From positions 5,146,001 to 5,210,000 of the forward strand of contig JAYKYS010000012.1 of the NCBI GenBank assembly GCA_036924285.1: a stretch of 64,000 bases of DNA. Direction: 5' to 3'. The DNA is from Asterella californica (taxonomy: Eukaryota > Streptophyta > Marchantiopsida > Marchantiales > Aytoniaceae). The position numbers and the translations under genes are program-made. Numbering within the stretch: position 1 is the first letter of the stretch; each line of letters starts with the position of its first letter. Positions 25,361 to 34,883 of the stretch are shown one piece after another. The notes beneath the pieces were generated by a model, which was not told the origin of the DNA, ran no database searches, and saw nothing but the letters and a program-made list of their open reading frames with translations.

Positions 25361-25468
25361 TGTCGTGCGCATACACATCGCTACACAACATACATCGCTG
25401 TCAGAGGTACACCACACATACACATAACACATGGACGATGTCATACACATACACAAGTGTACCACAAT
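25361..25468 (-). repeat. Terminal repeat A, inner copy
   Basis: Same sequence as 24958-25065. On the element's strand it begins immediately after a polypurine tract. This is the position expected for the start of the 3' LTR, so A would be the first part of U3. Confidence 0.85.
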
Positions 25469-25477
25469 CGCCCCCCT
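25469..25477 (-). other. Polypurine tract of the Gypsy element
   Basis: The minus strand reads aggggggcg directly before the start of inner repeat A. It is the only strong purine run at this junction. It argues that the true 3' LTR begins with repeat A rather than repeat B. Confidence 0.65.
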
Positions 25478-25639
25478 AACTGGCGGTTAGGTCCCTCTAA
25501 CTTCAGATAGCTCCATATCTCAACTACTTGATACACACCTTCATGGGTGCAAGGATCAGGAGGCCGGGTGCTACATTGCCCCATCGTTAGTCGCCTGTCT
25601 GCAATCCATACCACGCAAAGATCTAATCGACTATCTCCG

Positions 25640-27274
25640 CTATATACATCGAGGACAAACCCACCGTCCAGTAGGAACTACACTGAGAGGTGGAGTCAAA
25701 CATGACATGTGCCAACCTCTCGAACAACCATCACACACCAACATACGGGCTGCTCCACCAGCAGACCCACACAACATGCACCTCAAGCTCGCGCGTACAA
25801 CTGCTAAGCTTGGGTCAACGGTACCATCAATGTTGGGAAGATGACATGGCACATGGTCCTTCCACACAACACCATCACGGCCCTCTAACATGAGTACTCC
25901 AGAAGGTAACACCTCACGCACTCGTAAAATAGTGCGCCCTGCGGTCACGTCCAACGTCGTCGGTGCAGCCTGCTGTAGATAGATATAATCGCCAGGATGA
26001 AACCTGCGAATCGACGGTCGATAACCTCCTCCTCGGATAGTCGCATACCGCAACGTGTCTCTATGCTGGGCAATCGCTAGGTTCTCAAAAGCCATAGGCA
26101 TAACTCTCCGAAATATCTCTGCTCGTTGAGAACATGCTCTCACCCACATATCCGAGTCATCAAGGTCCAGCACCTCAGCAGAATCACGACGAATGGCCGA
26201 AGGTAGATCTGGATCTCGGCCATACAATAAGAAATACGGTGAGAAGGAAGCCAAAGACGCTTGTCGGCTAAAACGGTAGCCCATAGCCAACCATGGTAAC
26301 TGCACATCCCAGTCTCCCAAGTGGCCCTTCTGCAAGCCATACTTGCGCAATCCTCTCTTCACCGTCTGAACTACCCTCTCCGCCAAACCATCCGCCTCAG
26401 GATGATCTCGAGATGTAGTCCGATGATCAATCAGCGCCTGATCACACAAGGCCTGAAACTCACCAAGGAACTCTGTACCTTGGTCTGTCAGCACTTCAGC
26501 TGGTGCTCCGAAACGACTCAGCACTCGATCTAAGAACGCGTACGCCGTCCCTTCACTCGCCTTGTTTGATAATGCCACCAACTCAATCCACTTGGAGAAG
26601 TGCTCCACCATCACCAACACATACCGGTGGTGACGTACGGTCAACGGTAAGGGTCCCGCAAAATCTAAACTCCAACGGTAACCCAACCCCATAATCGATA
26701 AGGGGTGTAACTGTGGAGTAGGAGCATTAAACGATGCTCGTACTCGATCACAAACCACACATCGTGCTACAAACTGTTGCACATCGATGTGCATACCACA
26801 CCACCAATACTGTCCTTGGAGTAAGCTATGCGTACGTTTCACTCCAAAATGTCCCAACTCCTCATGGGCATGTCGTACTAACTGTGTCCTCTGGGATGGA
26901 TGTGGCATTATCCGTACCCTTCCATCACCCCACACTTGAAGTACATGTCGTCCTTCTCGTCGAAATCTCTTCGCTCGTTGAAGGACACGATCTCGCTCCT
27001 TGGCACGTACTGTGCCTACTACCACACCAGTACGTAGATACTCCATCACGGTCACATCATCATGGATATCTCGCTGGTCTGGAACACCATCTCCACCCTC
27101 AGGATCTGGAGACTCATCATCTACTCTCTGACCAGAGAAAGATACGACTTGGCCCTCCATACTAAAGTTCATGGTCAACACACAAAGAAAGGCAGATGCA
27201 TGCCACCCTAGCACTATCTCCTCATCAACCTCGTCATGCCAGCGAGCCCCAGTCTGATCTGCTGACTCGTGCAC
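25640..27274 (-). pseudogene. Gypsy integrase with C-terminal PHD finger
   Basis: A frame of 544 codons opens without an ATG and is shifted by one relative to the upstream RT-RNase H frame; a missing base near 27276 explains this. Numbered from the frame's first codon, there is a zinc-binding region with H137, H142, C172 and C175. The catalytic core has D204 (SLDFAGP), D264 (LTDQGTEF) and E299 (DGLAERV), the usual D,D-35-E spacing. The C-terminus, where many plant Gypsy elements carry a chromodomain, has a complete PHD finger with Cys4-His-Cys3 ligands: C499, C502, C514, C517, H522, C525, C540 and C543, with Trp538 before the last pair. PHD fingers read histone H3 tails, so it may steer integration; that is inference. 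The body of this frame is uninterrupted. Confidence 0.92.
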
Positions 27275-28752
27275 GGGTTGCGACTCAACCCGTCGGCATC
27301 TAGGTTTGCAACTCCAGGTCTATGTACTACCTGGAAGTCATACTCCTGTAAGATCAGAGCCCATCGTGCAAGCTTCCCTGTAAGCTTGTCGGACTCCATC
27401 AACCACTTGAGCGACTGATGATCAGTGATGAGAGTAAAGGGGTTCCCAAACAGATAACATCGAAAGTGTGCAACAGCCCACACTGCCGCCAAACACTCTC
27501 CCTCATACGAACTATACCTCGCCTCCGCTGAATTATTGGAGCGACTAGCATACGCCACCACGAACTCCTTTTTCTCATCATCATGCTGAGTCAGCACTGC
27601 TCCAAGTCCCAACATACTCCAATCGGTGTGCAGTTGGAAAGGACGCCCCCTAACGGGTCTCCTCAAGATGGGAGCAGATGTCAACCTATCCTTGAGCTCT
27701 ACAAAAGCTCGCTCCTGCTCATCTCCCCATTGCCACTCCTGGTCCACCTTCATCAGCTTGGTCAACGGCTTCGCAATTGCACTAAATCCCTTCACGTACC
27801 GACGATAAAAGTTCACCAAACCAACAAATGCCCGAACTCGACTCACATCTGTGGGGCGCGGGATACGTGCAATAGCCTCAACCTTCGTCTGTTGAACACC
27901 CAATCCACCTGGATAGATGGTGTGGTCCAGATACTCTACCAACTCCTGGAAGAACTTACACTTCCCAGGGTGTAACTTCAACCCATAAGCTCTCAACCGC
28001 TCAAACACATCCCGTAAGTGTCTCTCGTGCTCCTCCACTGTAGCACTATAGACTAAGATGTCGTCGATATAACATCTGACAAAATCCAATCCTGCTAGGA
28101 TTCTGTCCATCACCCTTTGGAACTCAGCAGGGGCGTTCTTCAACCCAAATGGTAAGAACCGCCATTGATACAAACAATCCTTGCCGTGAGAGTCAATTCC
28201 CCAGAATGTTGTCTTGGACTTATCTTCTTTTCTCACTGGCAACTGATGATACCCTGCTCGAAGATCCAAAGTACTGAAGACCTTCACATGCCCCACTGCA
28301 TCAAAGATCTCCTCAGGTGTCGGCATGACATACTTATCGGACTTCGTCTGCCGATTGATAGGACGATAGTCCCCACACATCCGTCTATCTGTGTAGTTGT
28401 CATACATATCCTTCTTGGCTGGCATAACTGTGACAGATGCATACTCTCCATGCGACATCTCCACCAACCCAGCCTCCAACAAGTCTTGAGTCCGACTCTA
28501 GATCAAGACTCTCTCCATGTCACTGTATCTGTAAGGACGTCGAAAGATTGACGTGTCATTAGCCAAGTCGATCCGTATACCAGGTCCTTTCAAGATACCC
28601 AAATCCTTCGTACTGAAAGCAAAACAATTCCTGTAGCTCTTCAGGAATCTTTGGACTCTTCGTCTCTCCTCTCCTATAAGCTTGGGTCCAATCTCTGGCT
28701 CCCAAGTATCCTCTGTCACCATGCTAGAGGTAGAAGACGAAGTCGTTGACTG
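27214..28752 (-). pseudogene. Gypsy reverse transcriptase and RNase H
   Basis: After the TAG at 28753-28755 the frame continues with a linker (EDTWEPEIG), is cut by another TAG at 28498-28500 and reopens as a long frame to 27214. RT motifs include CGDYRPIN, STLDLRAGYHQ, LPFGLKNAP and the catalytic YIDD (about 28071). RNase H follows with LHTDWSMLGLGAVL, YEGECLAAVWA and LITDHQSLKWL, and the region ends in the Gypsy-type DADGLSRNP tail. Reading then slips into the integrase frame. Apart from the TAG and the slip, conserved positions look intact. Confidence 0.92.
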
Positions 28753-29960
28753 CTATCTTGCAGCCTCTGGAGCAATTTCCTTCTGCTCACCACCAACAAC
28801 CTCCACCGCTACTGTGTGTAAAACTTCTGCAGTTCTAGCTGCAAACTCCACACTCTCTCCTATGACATCCCATGATGTCCAAGGATGACGAACTCCACGT
28901 GCCTCGCCCCCAGCCTTTGCCTCCACCGACCCGGTAGGCAAAGAGCTCAAGAGTGCTCGAGCAGTAACACCCGTCGATCGCATCCGACGCTGCTCAGCCA
29001 ATCCAAGGCTAACAATCCATGTCAAGCAATTCAAGTCCATTGCTTGACCCAATACTTGACGACGTGAAGCCTCCGACACCGAAGCTACTGTCGTCGTACC
29101 CGTAGTGAAACCCATCGCTCGCTCTCTCTCATCGGCATTGGGCTCCACCAACTGCCGTAATTGAGCATCCCACACAAGCCCAGGTCCTCCATCTCTGTAA
29201 GCATGTGACGCTGGAAAGCTTACCAATGTGGGTAATGCTACCATGGGCCGTCCCACTAGGTTCACCACTGCCATGGGTGACCTATCGACGACTCTTACTA
29301 CTTGAGATCATCGTCCTGCATCCAAGATGCTATCAACCGTGAGGTGCGCTGGTCGTCTCACTCCATCGTGTGCGCGCTTAAGCACCTCTCTCGATAACAA
29401 GTTCGTCCACCACAACCGTGGACGATGTGCACGAGATCCCACTCTCGCTGCATCCAACAACACTGCTGGTCCAACCCAAGACCGCACTTGGTGCACATTC
29501 GCCATCATCTGTGTACGAGCATCACCCAACAAAGGAACGTTCTCCAAGATGTACGCTGGAGAATCCACCTGATGCATCTGGAGATGTCGTAAGATCCGTA
29601 ACATCTCCCAGAACATCCTAGATCGCGGGTCATGTAAACCCTGACCTCTCCCTGCACGCGTGTGACCTTGACATGGCCATCCGGCTATCACCAAGTGAAT
29701 GGTGCCCACAAACGTGAGATCCTGCGCCCCCAGCAGCGAAATATCCTACGGTAATGCTTGCTGGTATCCTCTAACAGCTGATATGGGCAACAACTCAGGA
29801 TATCTTTGCACCAAACGTGCCACATGTCGCAATGAGATGCGTCTCGCAATCTCATCTCTCTCCACATACAAGTATCGCTGTACTTGTATACCTGTCTGCA
29901 ATACCGCAGCCAAACCTGTGCTGATCCCTCCAAACAGCTCCAGCACACATACACCTTTCT
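28753..29960 (-). pseudogene. C5-cytosine DNA methyltransferase domain inside pol (DNMT3-like)
   Basis: The domain continues in frame from the protease. Motif I is LELFGGISTGL (about 29940-29910). Motif II is YVERDE (about 29862). Motif IV is VIAGWPCQG with the catalytic Cys near 29673, followed by GRGQGLHDPRSRMF. Motif VI is ILENVP (about 29544). The motif VIII-like segment is AHRPRLWWTNL (about 29430). Motif IX-like is ERERAMGF (about 29130) and motif X-like is RQVLGQAMDLNCL (about 29060). The order I to X is canonical, which excludes the rearranged plant DRM type. FGGISTG and the RPRLWW..L segment look most like DNMT3. Two in-frame stops, TAG 29746-29748 and TGA 29308-29310, break the domain in this copy although every motif survives. 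The unbroken domain would be about 320 residues. It would methylate cytosines in DNA, perhaps the element's own cDNA. Confidence 0.9.
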
Positions 29961-30828
29961 CTGGATACTGCCACACAATGGGAGTCGTATCCAACGGTGA
30001 TAAGGTCACAGGGCCAGTAGCAGGAACAACCCTTTGTTCCTCTACTGGTGGTACAAAAGCTTCACTCCAAGCTTGCTGCACCAACTGATCAGCATACTGC
30101 TGCAACTCTCCACTCGAACTCCAGAGTGGAACATCCAAGGCAGATGGTACTAACGTAGACATGCTAAGCATGTCCTCCACCTCCTCATAGATCGGAGTAT
30201 CCTCCGCATGGGCATTGCCCTCCAACAACTCGCTCGGCCAAGTGATGACCGAACTGAACCCTGCAACGGATGCCATCGTCCTTGGTGTAGGCTCCGTCGT
30301 CTCAACTCTAGCACTGAACCGCACTGGTAAGCGGCTCACTCGTCCCTCACCGGACTGCCAACCTGGTCTGTAAGATGTTGTCTCCGTCCAATAGTCGATC
30401 ACGAACCCCATAGGGTACAACACAGCACCTCCCACCAATACATCATAAGACTCTGCGGCTGTAACGATGGCCTTGGCCCTCACCATAGAGCCATCCGTGG
30501 GGTGATCTGGTCGAACTCTCACCGTCAACATCTCACGTGTCATGTGCAGAGCCGTACCTCCTGATCCCCCTAGAGATGTCTGCAACTGGAATGGACATCT
30601 CTCTATCTCGGACTTCTTCAGCCCCAATCCAATACACGCCGCCTTTCCCAACATCAACGGTTGGGCTCCAGAGTCTAACAAGACCTTCTGGGGTCGATAC
30701 ACTTTCCCTGAAGGTGCCACCAAACAGAAGATACCACTTCTGTTGTCCAACAACACCACACCTGGTGCCAAACTAGCACGGTCAATCGCCGGCCTAGCTG
30801 GTAACTCATCTAACCTAGCAGCCGCCGC
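29961..30828 (-). pseudogene. Gypsy aspartic protease and linker
   Basis: This part is in the same frame as gag but behind the TAA at 30829-30831. It has the retropepsin signature VLLDSGAQPLMLG (Asp near 30675) and, further on, a hydrophobic segment (VLVGGAVLYPMGF). An acidic linker of roughly 130 residues leads into methyltransferase motif I. No ATG marks its start. Either gag's stop was read through in the active element, or the TAA is one more nonsense mutation; four other stops in the same frame favour the second. Confidence 0.85.
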
Positions 30829-32868
30829 TTACCAAGTACCACTGGTAGCTGTCCTGATCCTCGACTCCATGGACACGTCTATCGCCTCTCGCTGAACTAC
30901 TTCAGCACTAGAGGTAACTACATCCTCGCTCTCACTGAGCGTGGCCGCCAACTGGAACACTGGAGCCAAGTTGACTCCCAATGTCCTCATATCCGTGGCT
31001 GAGAATAGTGGGGCTCGCAAAACTGCTGTAGCCGCCCCCAACATCGGGTTCGACGTCGCATCCACAGACGTCGAAGGTGGACTCACATCACACCCACTCC
31101 TGGATGTCGATGCCTCCAACTCTACAGCACCATCGGTAGGTCGTTTAGGAACCATAGATGTGGTCCTCAACGCCTCCGATAACGTGAACGACTGGGGAAG
31201 CCTGGCTTGTCTACCAGCCTCCCCGCGTTGTGGATCCAACTCCACTGACGCACCTCGTGGCTCAGAGGCACGTACTGCACCTCTAGTCACTGCCGCAGAT
31301 GCCTCAATCTGCGCCACACCAGCCATGAAGTCGAAGTCACCTCCTTTTCCTCCATAAGACGTGGAAGCCTCTGTTCCACCTGATCTCCGCTGAGCCATAG
31401 CCATACTAGCTATCCTCTGCTCCAACTGCTCAATCCGAGCAGCCATACCTGCTTCTGACATCGTAGCAGGCGGTGGACCGACCGGTCCTCTCCCAGGTGC
31501 TGGACCTCTACCTCCAGCTCGACCACCACGGCCTCCCTGAGCTCCTCCGCCTCGTCCACGATCAGCCTTCTCTTGCCGCAACTCGGGATGGAGATCAAAA
31601 CAACGGTCACTACTGTGACCAGGTCGTCCGCAATGCTCACATTGTCTAGGTACTGCTGGAGACGTCCCTGATGTCCTTGACGTCTCATAACCTCTCCTCT
31701 GTGGACAGTCCCTCTGCTGATGAGGACCATCACACGTCCAGCAAGGACCCGCTTGCTGCTGACTAGCGAAGGACGGCATGGGCTTCTGCCCACCAGATCC
31801 TCCTACACCTCCCTGCGATCGTGACTGCTCTGCACGATCCTTACCACCACCACCACCACCACGCTGTTGCGTAGCCTGTGATCCTCGAGAAGAGGTGGTC
31901 GCTCCATGTGGTGTCTCCTTGCTGAACCCAGCAACCACCACCCTCTCCTCCACCATGTTGAGCTCAATCCGCTCAGCCAGACTAAAGACAACCGCCAACG
32001 TCGGAGCGGTATCTCTAAGAAGAGTAGCATCTCTAACTCTCCTACGCAGCTCCCGGTCTAGTATCCCATACCAGAACTGAACTGCCTGTGCTTCCGTCAC
32101 CCCTTGGGTAACGCTGATCAACCGCCTCATGCGAGTAAACGCCTCGCGTAGGCTCTCTCCAGTCTTCCGCTGGAACTCTTGCAGACTCCTCAACTTGTCG
32201 GTCCGCACACCCTGATAGTTCTTCCTCAAACATTGGAAGAACTGAACCACAGGGTTAAACCCTGGTGGTATCTCGCTCACACTACCACCCGCTCCACTAC
32301 CTGTGGACGCACCGCTGGTAGTAGGTACTCCGCCACCTGCGGCTGTACCACTGCTACTGGCACCCGAACTCGCAGGTGCTACGCCTCCCGAAACTGCACC
32401 AGTAGTGATAGAAACGTAGTTGGGAGACCAATGTTGTCTCCACAACTCGATCTCAACACTGTAATCTCGCCTGAACTCATGATAATCGTCCATCGGCGGT
32501 CCCTCCAAGTGCTGGAACAAACCCTTCCACGCCATGAAGGGTGTAAACAGCTGTGGGTTCCGCATCTGCTGCAGATCGCACCAACTGTCGAACTCCTGGA
32601 TGAAGTCATCCAGCTCAATGGTACCAACTGTACCCGAGTAACGTCGAGGCCCCTTCGTGGCCCCATAGATCTCGTCCATGTCCCACAACAACGGTGTGGT
32701 GACACTAGACTCATCACCAGAAAACGTGTTGTCTGCGTCTGACTCGTCCTCTGGAACAACCGACGGCAATGGTGTAGGTAGTCGGTACCTCACCCCACTC
32801 CGTGTATACCCACTGTCCGAGAAGTCCCCACCAGAACCTCCCGAGAACTCCGTGATGAGAGAATCCCG
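30829..32868 (-). pseudogene. Gypsy gag (capsid and two zinc knuckles)
   Basis: The frame is open from just after a TAG at 32869-32871 to the TAA at 30829-30831. The first in-frame ATG is at 32679, so the true start is unclear and may have been lost. A retrotransposon-gag region (VQFFQCLRKNYQGV to RMRRLISV) is followed by two zinc knuckles, CWTCDGPHQQRDC and the canonical CEHCGRPGHSSDRC. An Arg/Gly-rich basic stretch (GGRGGRAGGRGPAPGRG) comes next. Gly/Ser/Ala-rich low-complexity stretches separate the domains. Gag would form the particle and bind the element's RNA. Confidence 0.88.
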
Positions 32869-34589
32869 CTAACACACCCCCCAACCGGAATGTCGCAATC
32901 TCCGTCACCACCGTAATCACCACTTGCCTAACCCCGCTCCTACTGAGCTCACCTATCCCCTACTAGGACGGTCAAGGTAAGGGCAACCTGTACCTGCCAT
33001 CACCACAGGCAGCCTCTCACGGTCTGTTGGTCGTCACTCCAACCGCACCGTGAGAGAGACAAAGATAGTCTGACTGGTCCGCAACTCCAGCCTCACTATC
33101 GACAGCACACTGGAGTGAACTCACTCCGGAAATCAAGCGCCAACACACGCAAACGCGGCGCACAAACAGGAAGCAGAGTATGGAGGGGTTCCAACCACAA
33201 GAAGTCCAAACGATAACCCTCCACACTCAAACATTCACATAAAGAGAAACCCAGCCCCACTCGGACTGACGACTCCTTATCGGTGACCACATGCACAATA
33301 TATGGTCACCAACAGTCGTAACTGACACTGGAGGTCACTAACTAGATGTCCACACCTCTAGTAGCTCCAAAAACATCCACGTGGTAGCTCTACTAGCTCA
33401 CCCAAGACAACTGCCACCAATTGCCTCCATACGCGCCTCTACGGTATAGGCAAACACTACCACAACTATAGCTTCCCCCTAATACTGTGGGGTCGTCCTA
33501 CCACTCCTCTAGGGACGTGCGAGAAGGTCTCCTACTACCTTATACAAGTCCATAAGTACTTGCACGCATCCCTGTAGGACACCAAGAGCTATTGGTCTAG
33601 TGGTAAAGCCAAAGCTAAGACTACAGAGTCAGGAGTCCAGGTCCAGGAATAGTGTTGGGATGGGTGACCAGCTGGTTTTACCCTTCCCACACACCTGAAG
33701 CTTGGATACCTCTCTCACGCACGTCAGCAAGCTGGCTTGCGGCGGGCGCGGGCTCAGGCTCAGCTCCGCTCCGCCTCCGCCTCCGCACTCTCGCACTCCG
33801 CTCTCACGCCTCCGCACTCACGCACCTCTGCTCCTCGAAGCCTCACGCACTCCACACCTCGACTCTCCGCTCCGCTCCGCTTGAAGTAGAGTAGAACAGG
33901 TACACACACACCAGAAGAAGCTCGAATTGCAGAAGATTGCACCAAAACAGCCTCCAAAACAGCGAAAACAGCTTGCGAGTGCACACGGGTGACCAAAATC
34001 TGACGTAAAACAGCAAGAACCTCCAAATCCAACCCGAACACCACCAAAACAGATTCGCAAATGCACCACACACACTTTACGGATGCACACACACACAAAA
34101 CAACTACTAAACTCTAGTTTCCTCACGAAATTGAGCCAAAATCTGACGTAACTAGCCTTTTAGTGCTTGCGGGTTTCACGGCAGCGAACTTCGACATGCC
34201 ATAACTTCTTCAATCCTTGGCCAAACTCCACGAAACTTAATGCGCTAGAATCGTCTCTCCAATGCGCTTCCAAAGAGTCCACTCCGACCCGACATTGACA
34301 AGTATTTCAGCTGCTACGCCCAAACGCACAATCCGGCTCCAACAACACACTTCAAGAACATTCCGCAAAATTTCTGCAGTGCTTCCGCATGACAGAAATC
34401 TCCACTCGACCCCAATCAACAGCAAATCGATCTGCGACAGCAATGTAGCACGGCGCCCACACACCTCGATCACAGCTCCAAACAATCAACCACGAACAAC
34501 AACGCCCGAAGATACCAGCGGACGATTTCCGATTTCAGATCTGCGAGCTCTTACTGAACTCCGCCTCGACCTGCACTCAGTTCTTTGAG
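32869..34589 (-). other. Long 5' leader of the Gypsy element
   Basis: About 1.7 kb between terminal repeat B and gag has no long open frame. It holds a CTCCGC-rich low-complexity tract (about 33760-33885), ccaaaatctgacgta twice (33992 and 34137), and on the plus strand a pol III-promoter-like stretch at about 33590-33690. A tRNA primer site starting TGG is not visible next to repeat B. Confidence 0.6.
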
Positions 34590-34883
34590 TAATCTGAATA
34601 CAGAGATTACCATCTCCAACACCACAACAAGGATTACTCACAAACGGTCAAGCCAAACCCACTCTAAACGCGAAGAGAATCCGGGTTACACTCAACTAGA
34701 CTATCCACCATAGCCTGGAGCTTGAAGGCTCAACTCAAAGAACTAAGGCCTCCAAGCCCTACCTGCGAAGTTTACCCCTAGTGGGCTCTCTCTCCAACTC
34801 GCCCTAACGGCACTAACGGCCTTACCGGGATGCGCCACTTCGCACTCGGTCAACCTAGCCGAGGTGCCCAAACTGACGTGACA
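34590..34883 (-). repeat. Terminal repeat B, right copy
   Basis: This 294-bp block is the same by eye as 25065-25358. It forms the right end of the element without an adjacent repeat A. The flank tatct matches the left flank (a)tatc. Confidence 0.9.

Larger units (their letters stand above)
24958..34883 (-). mobile_element. Ty3/Gypsy retrotransposon carrying a DNA methyltransferase and a PHD finger
   Basis: The 9.9-kb element reads leftward: leader, gag with two zinc knuckles, protease, C5-cytosine methyltransferase, RT, RNase H, integrase, PHD finger. RT before integrase is the Gypsy order. A 294-bp repeat B occurs at both ends (25065-25358, 34590-34883). A 108-bp repeat A flanks the left B on both sides (24958-25065, 25361-25468). 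A 4-5 bp target duplication, (a)tatc, is present outside both ends. All coding parts except the integrase lie in one frame broken by five stops, and the integrase is shifted by one, so this copy cannot be autonomous. C5 methyltransferases captured by retrotransposons have been reported in dinoflagellates and a charophyte alga (from memory: de Mendoza and colleagues, 2018). I know of no well-described land-plant example with this layout. Confidence 0.93.

Noticed and set aside
25640..25783. Zinc tail as a RING or CCHC domain
   Set aside because: The Cys4-His-Cys3 order with Trp before the last Cys pair fits PHD; RING is Cys3-His-Cys4 and CCHC is far shorter.
26734..27165. Plus-strand frames within the Gypsy element (also 27583-27975, 30941-31357, 32179-32742)
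   Set aside because: They are opposite to strongly motif-supported coding on the minus strand and have no family features.
28753..29960. Methyltransferase as a host DRM gene hit by the retrotransposon
   Set aside because: The motifs are in canonical order and in the same frame as protease and RT on both sides, without LTR or splice boundaries between them.
33590..33690. A real 5S rRNA or tRNA gene
   Set aside because: Only a 13-bp 5S-like block and an A-box-like block are present; no complete 5S sequence or cloverleaf could be formed.
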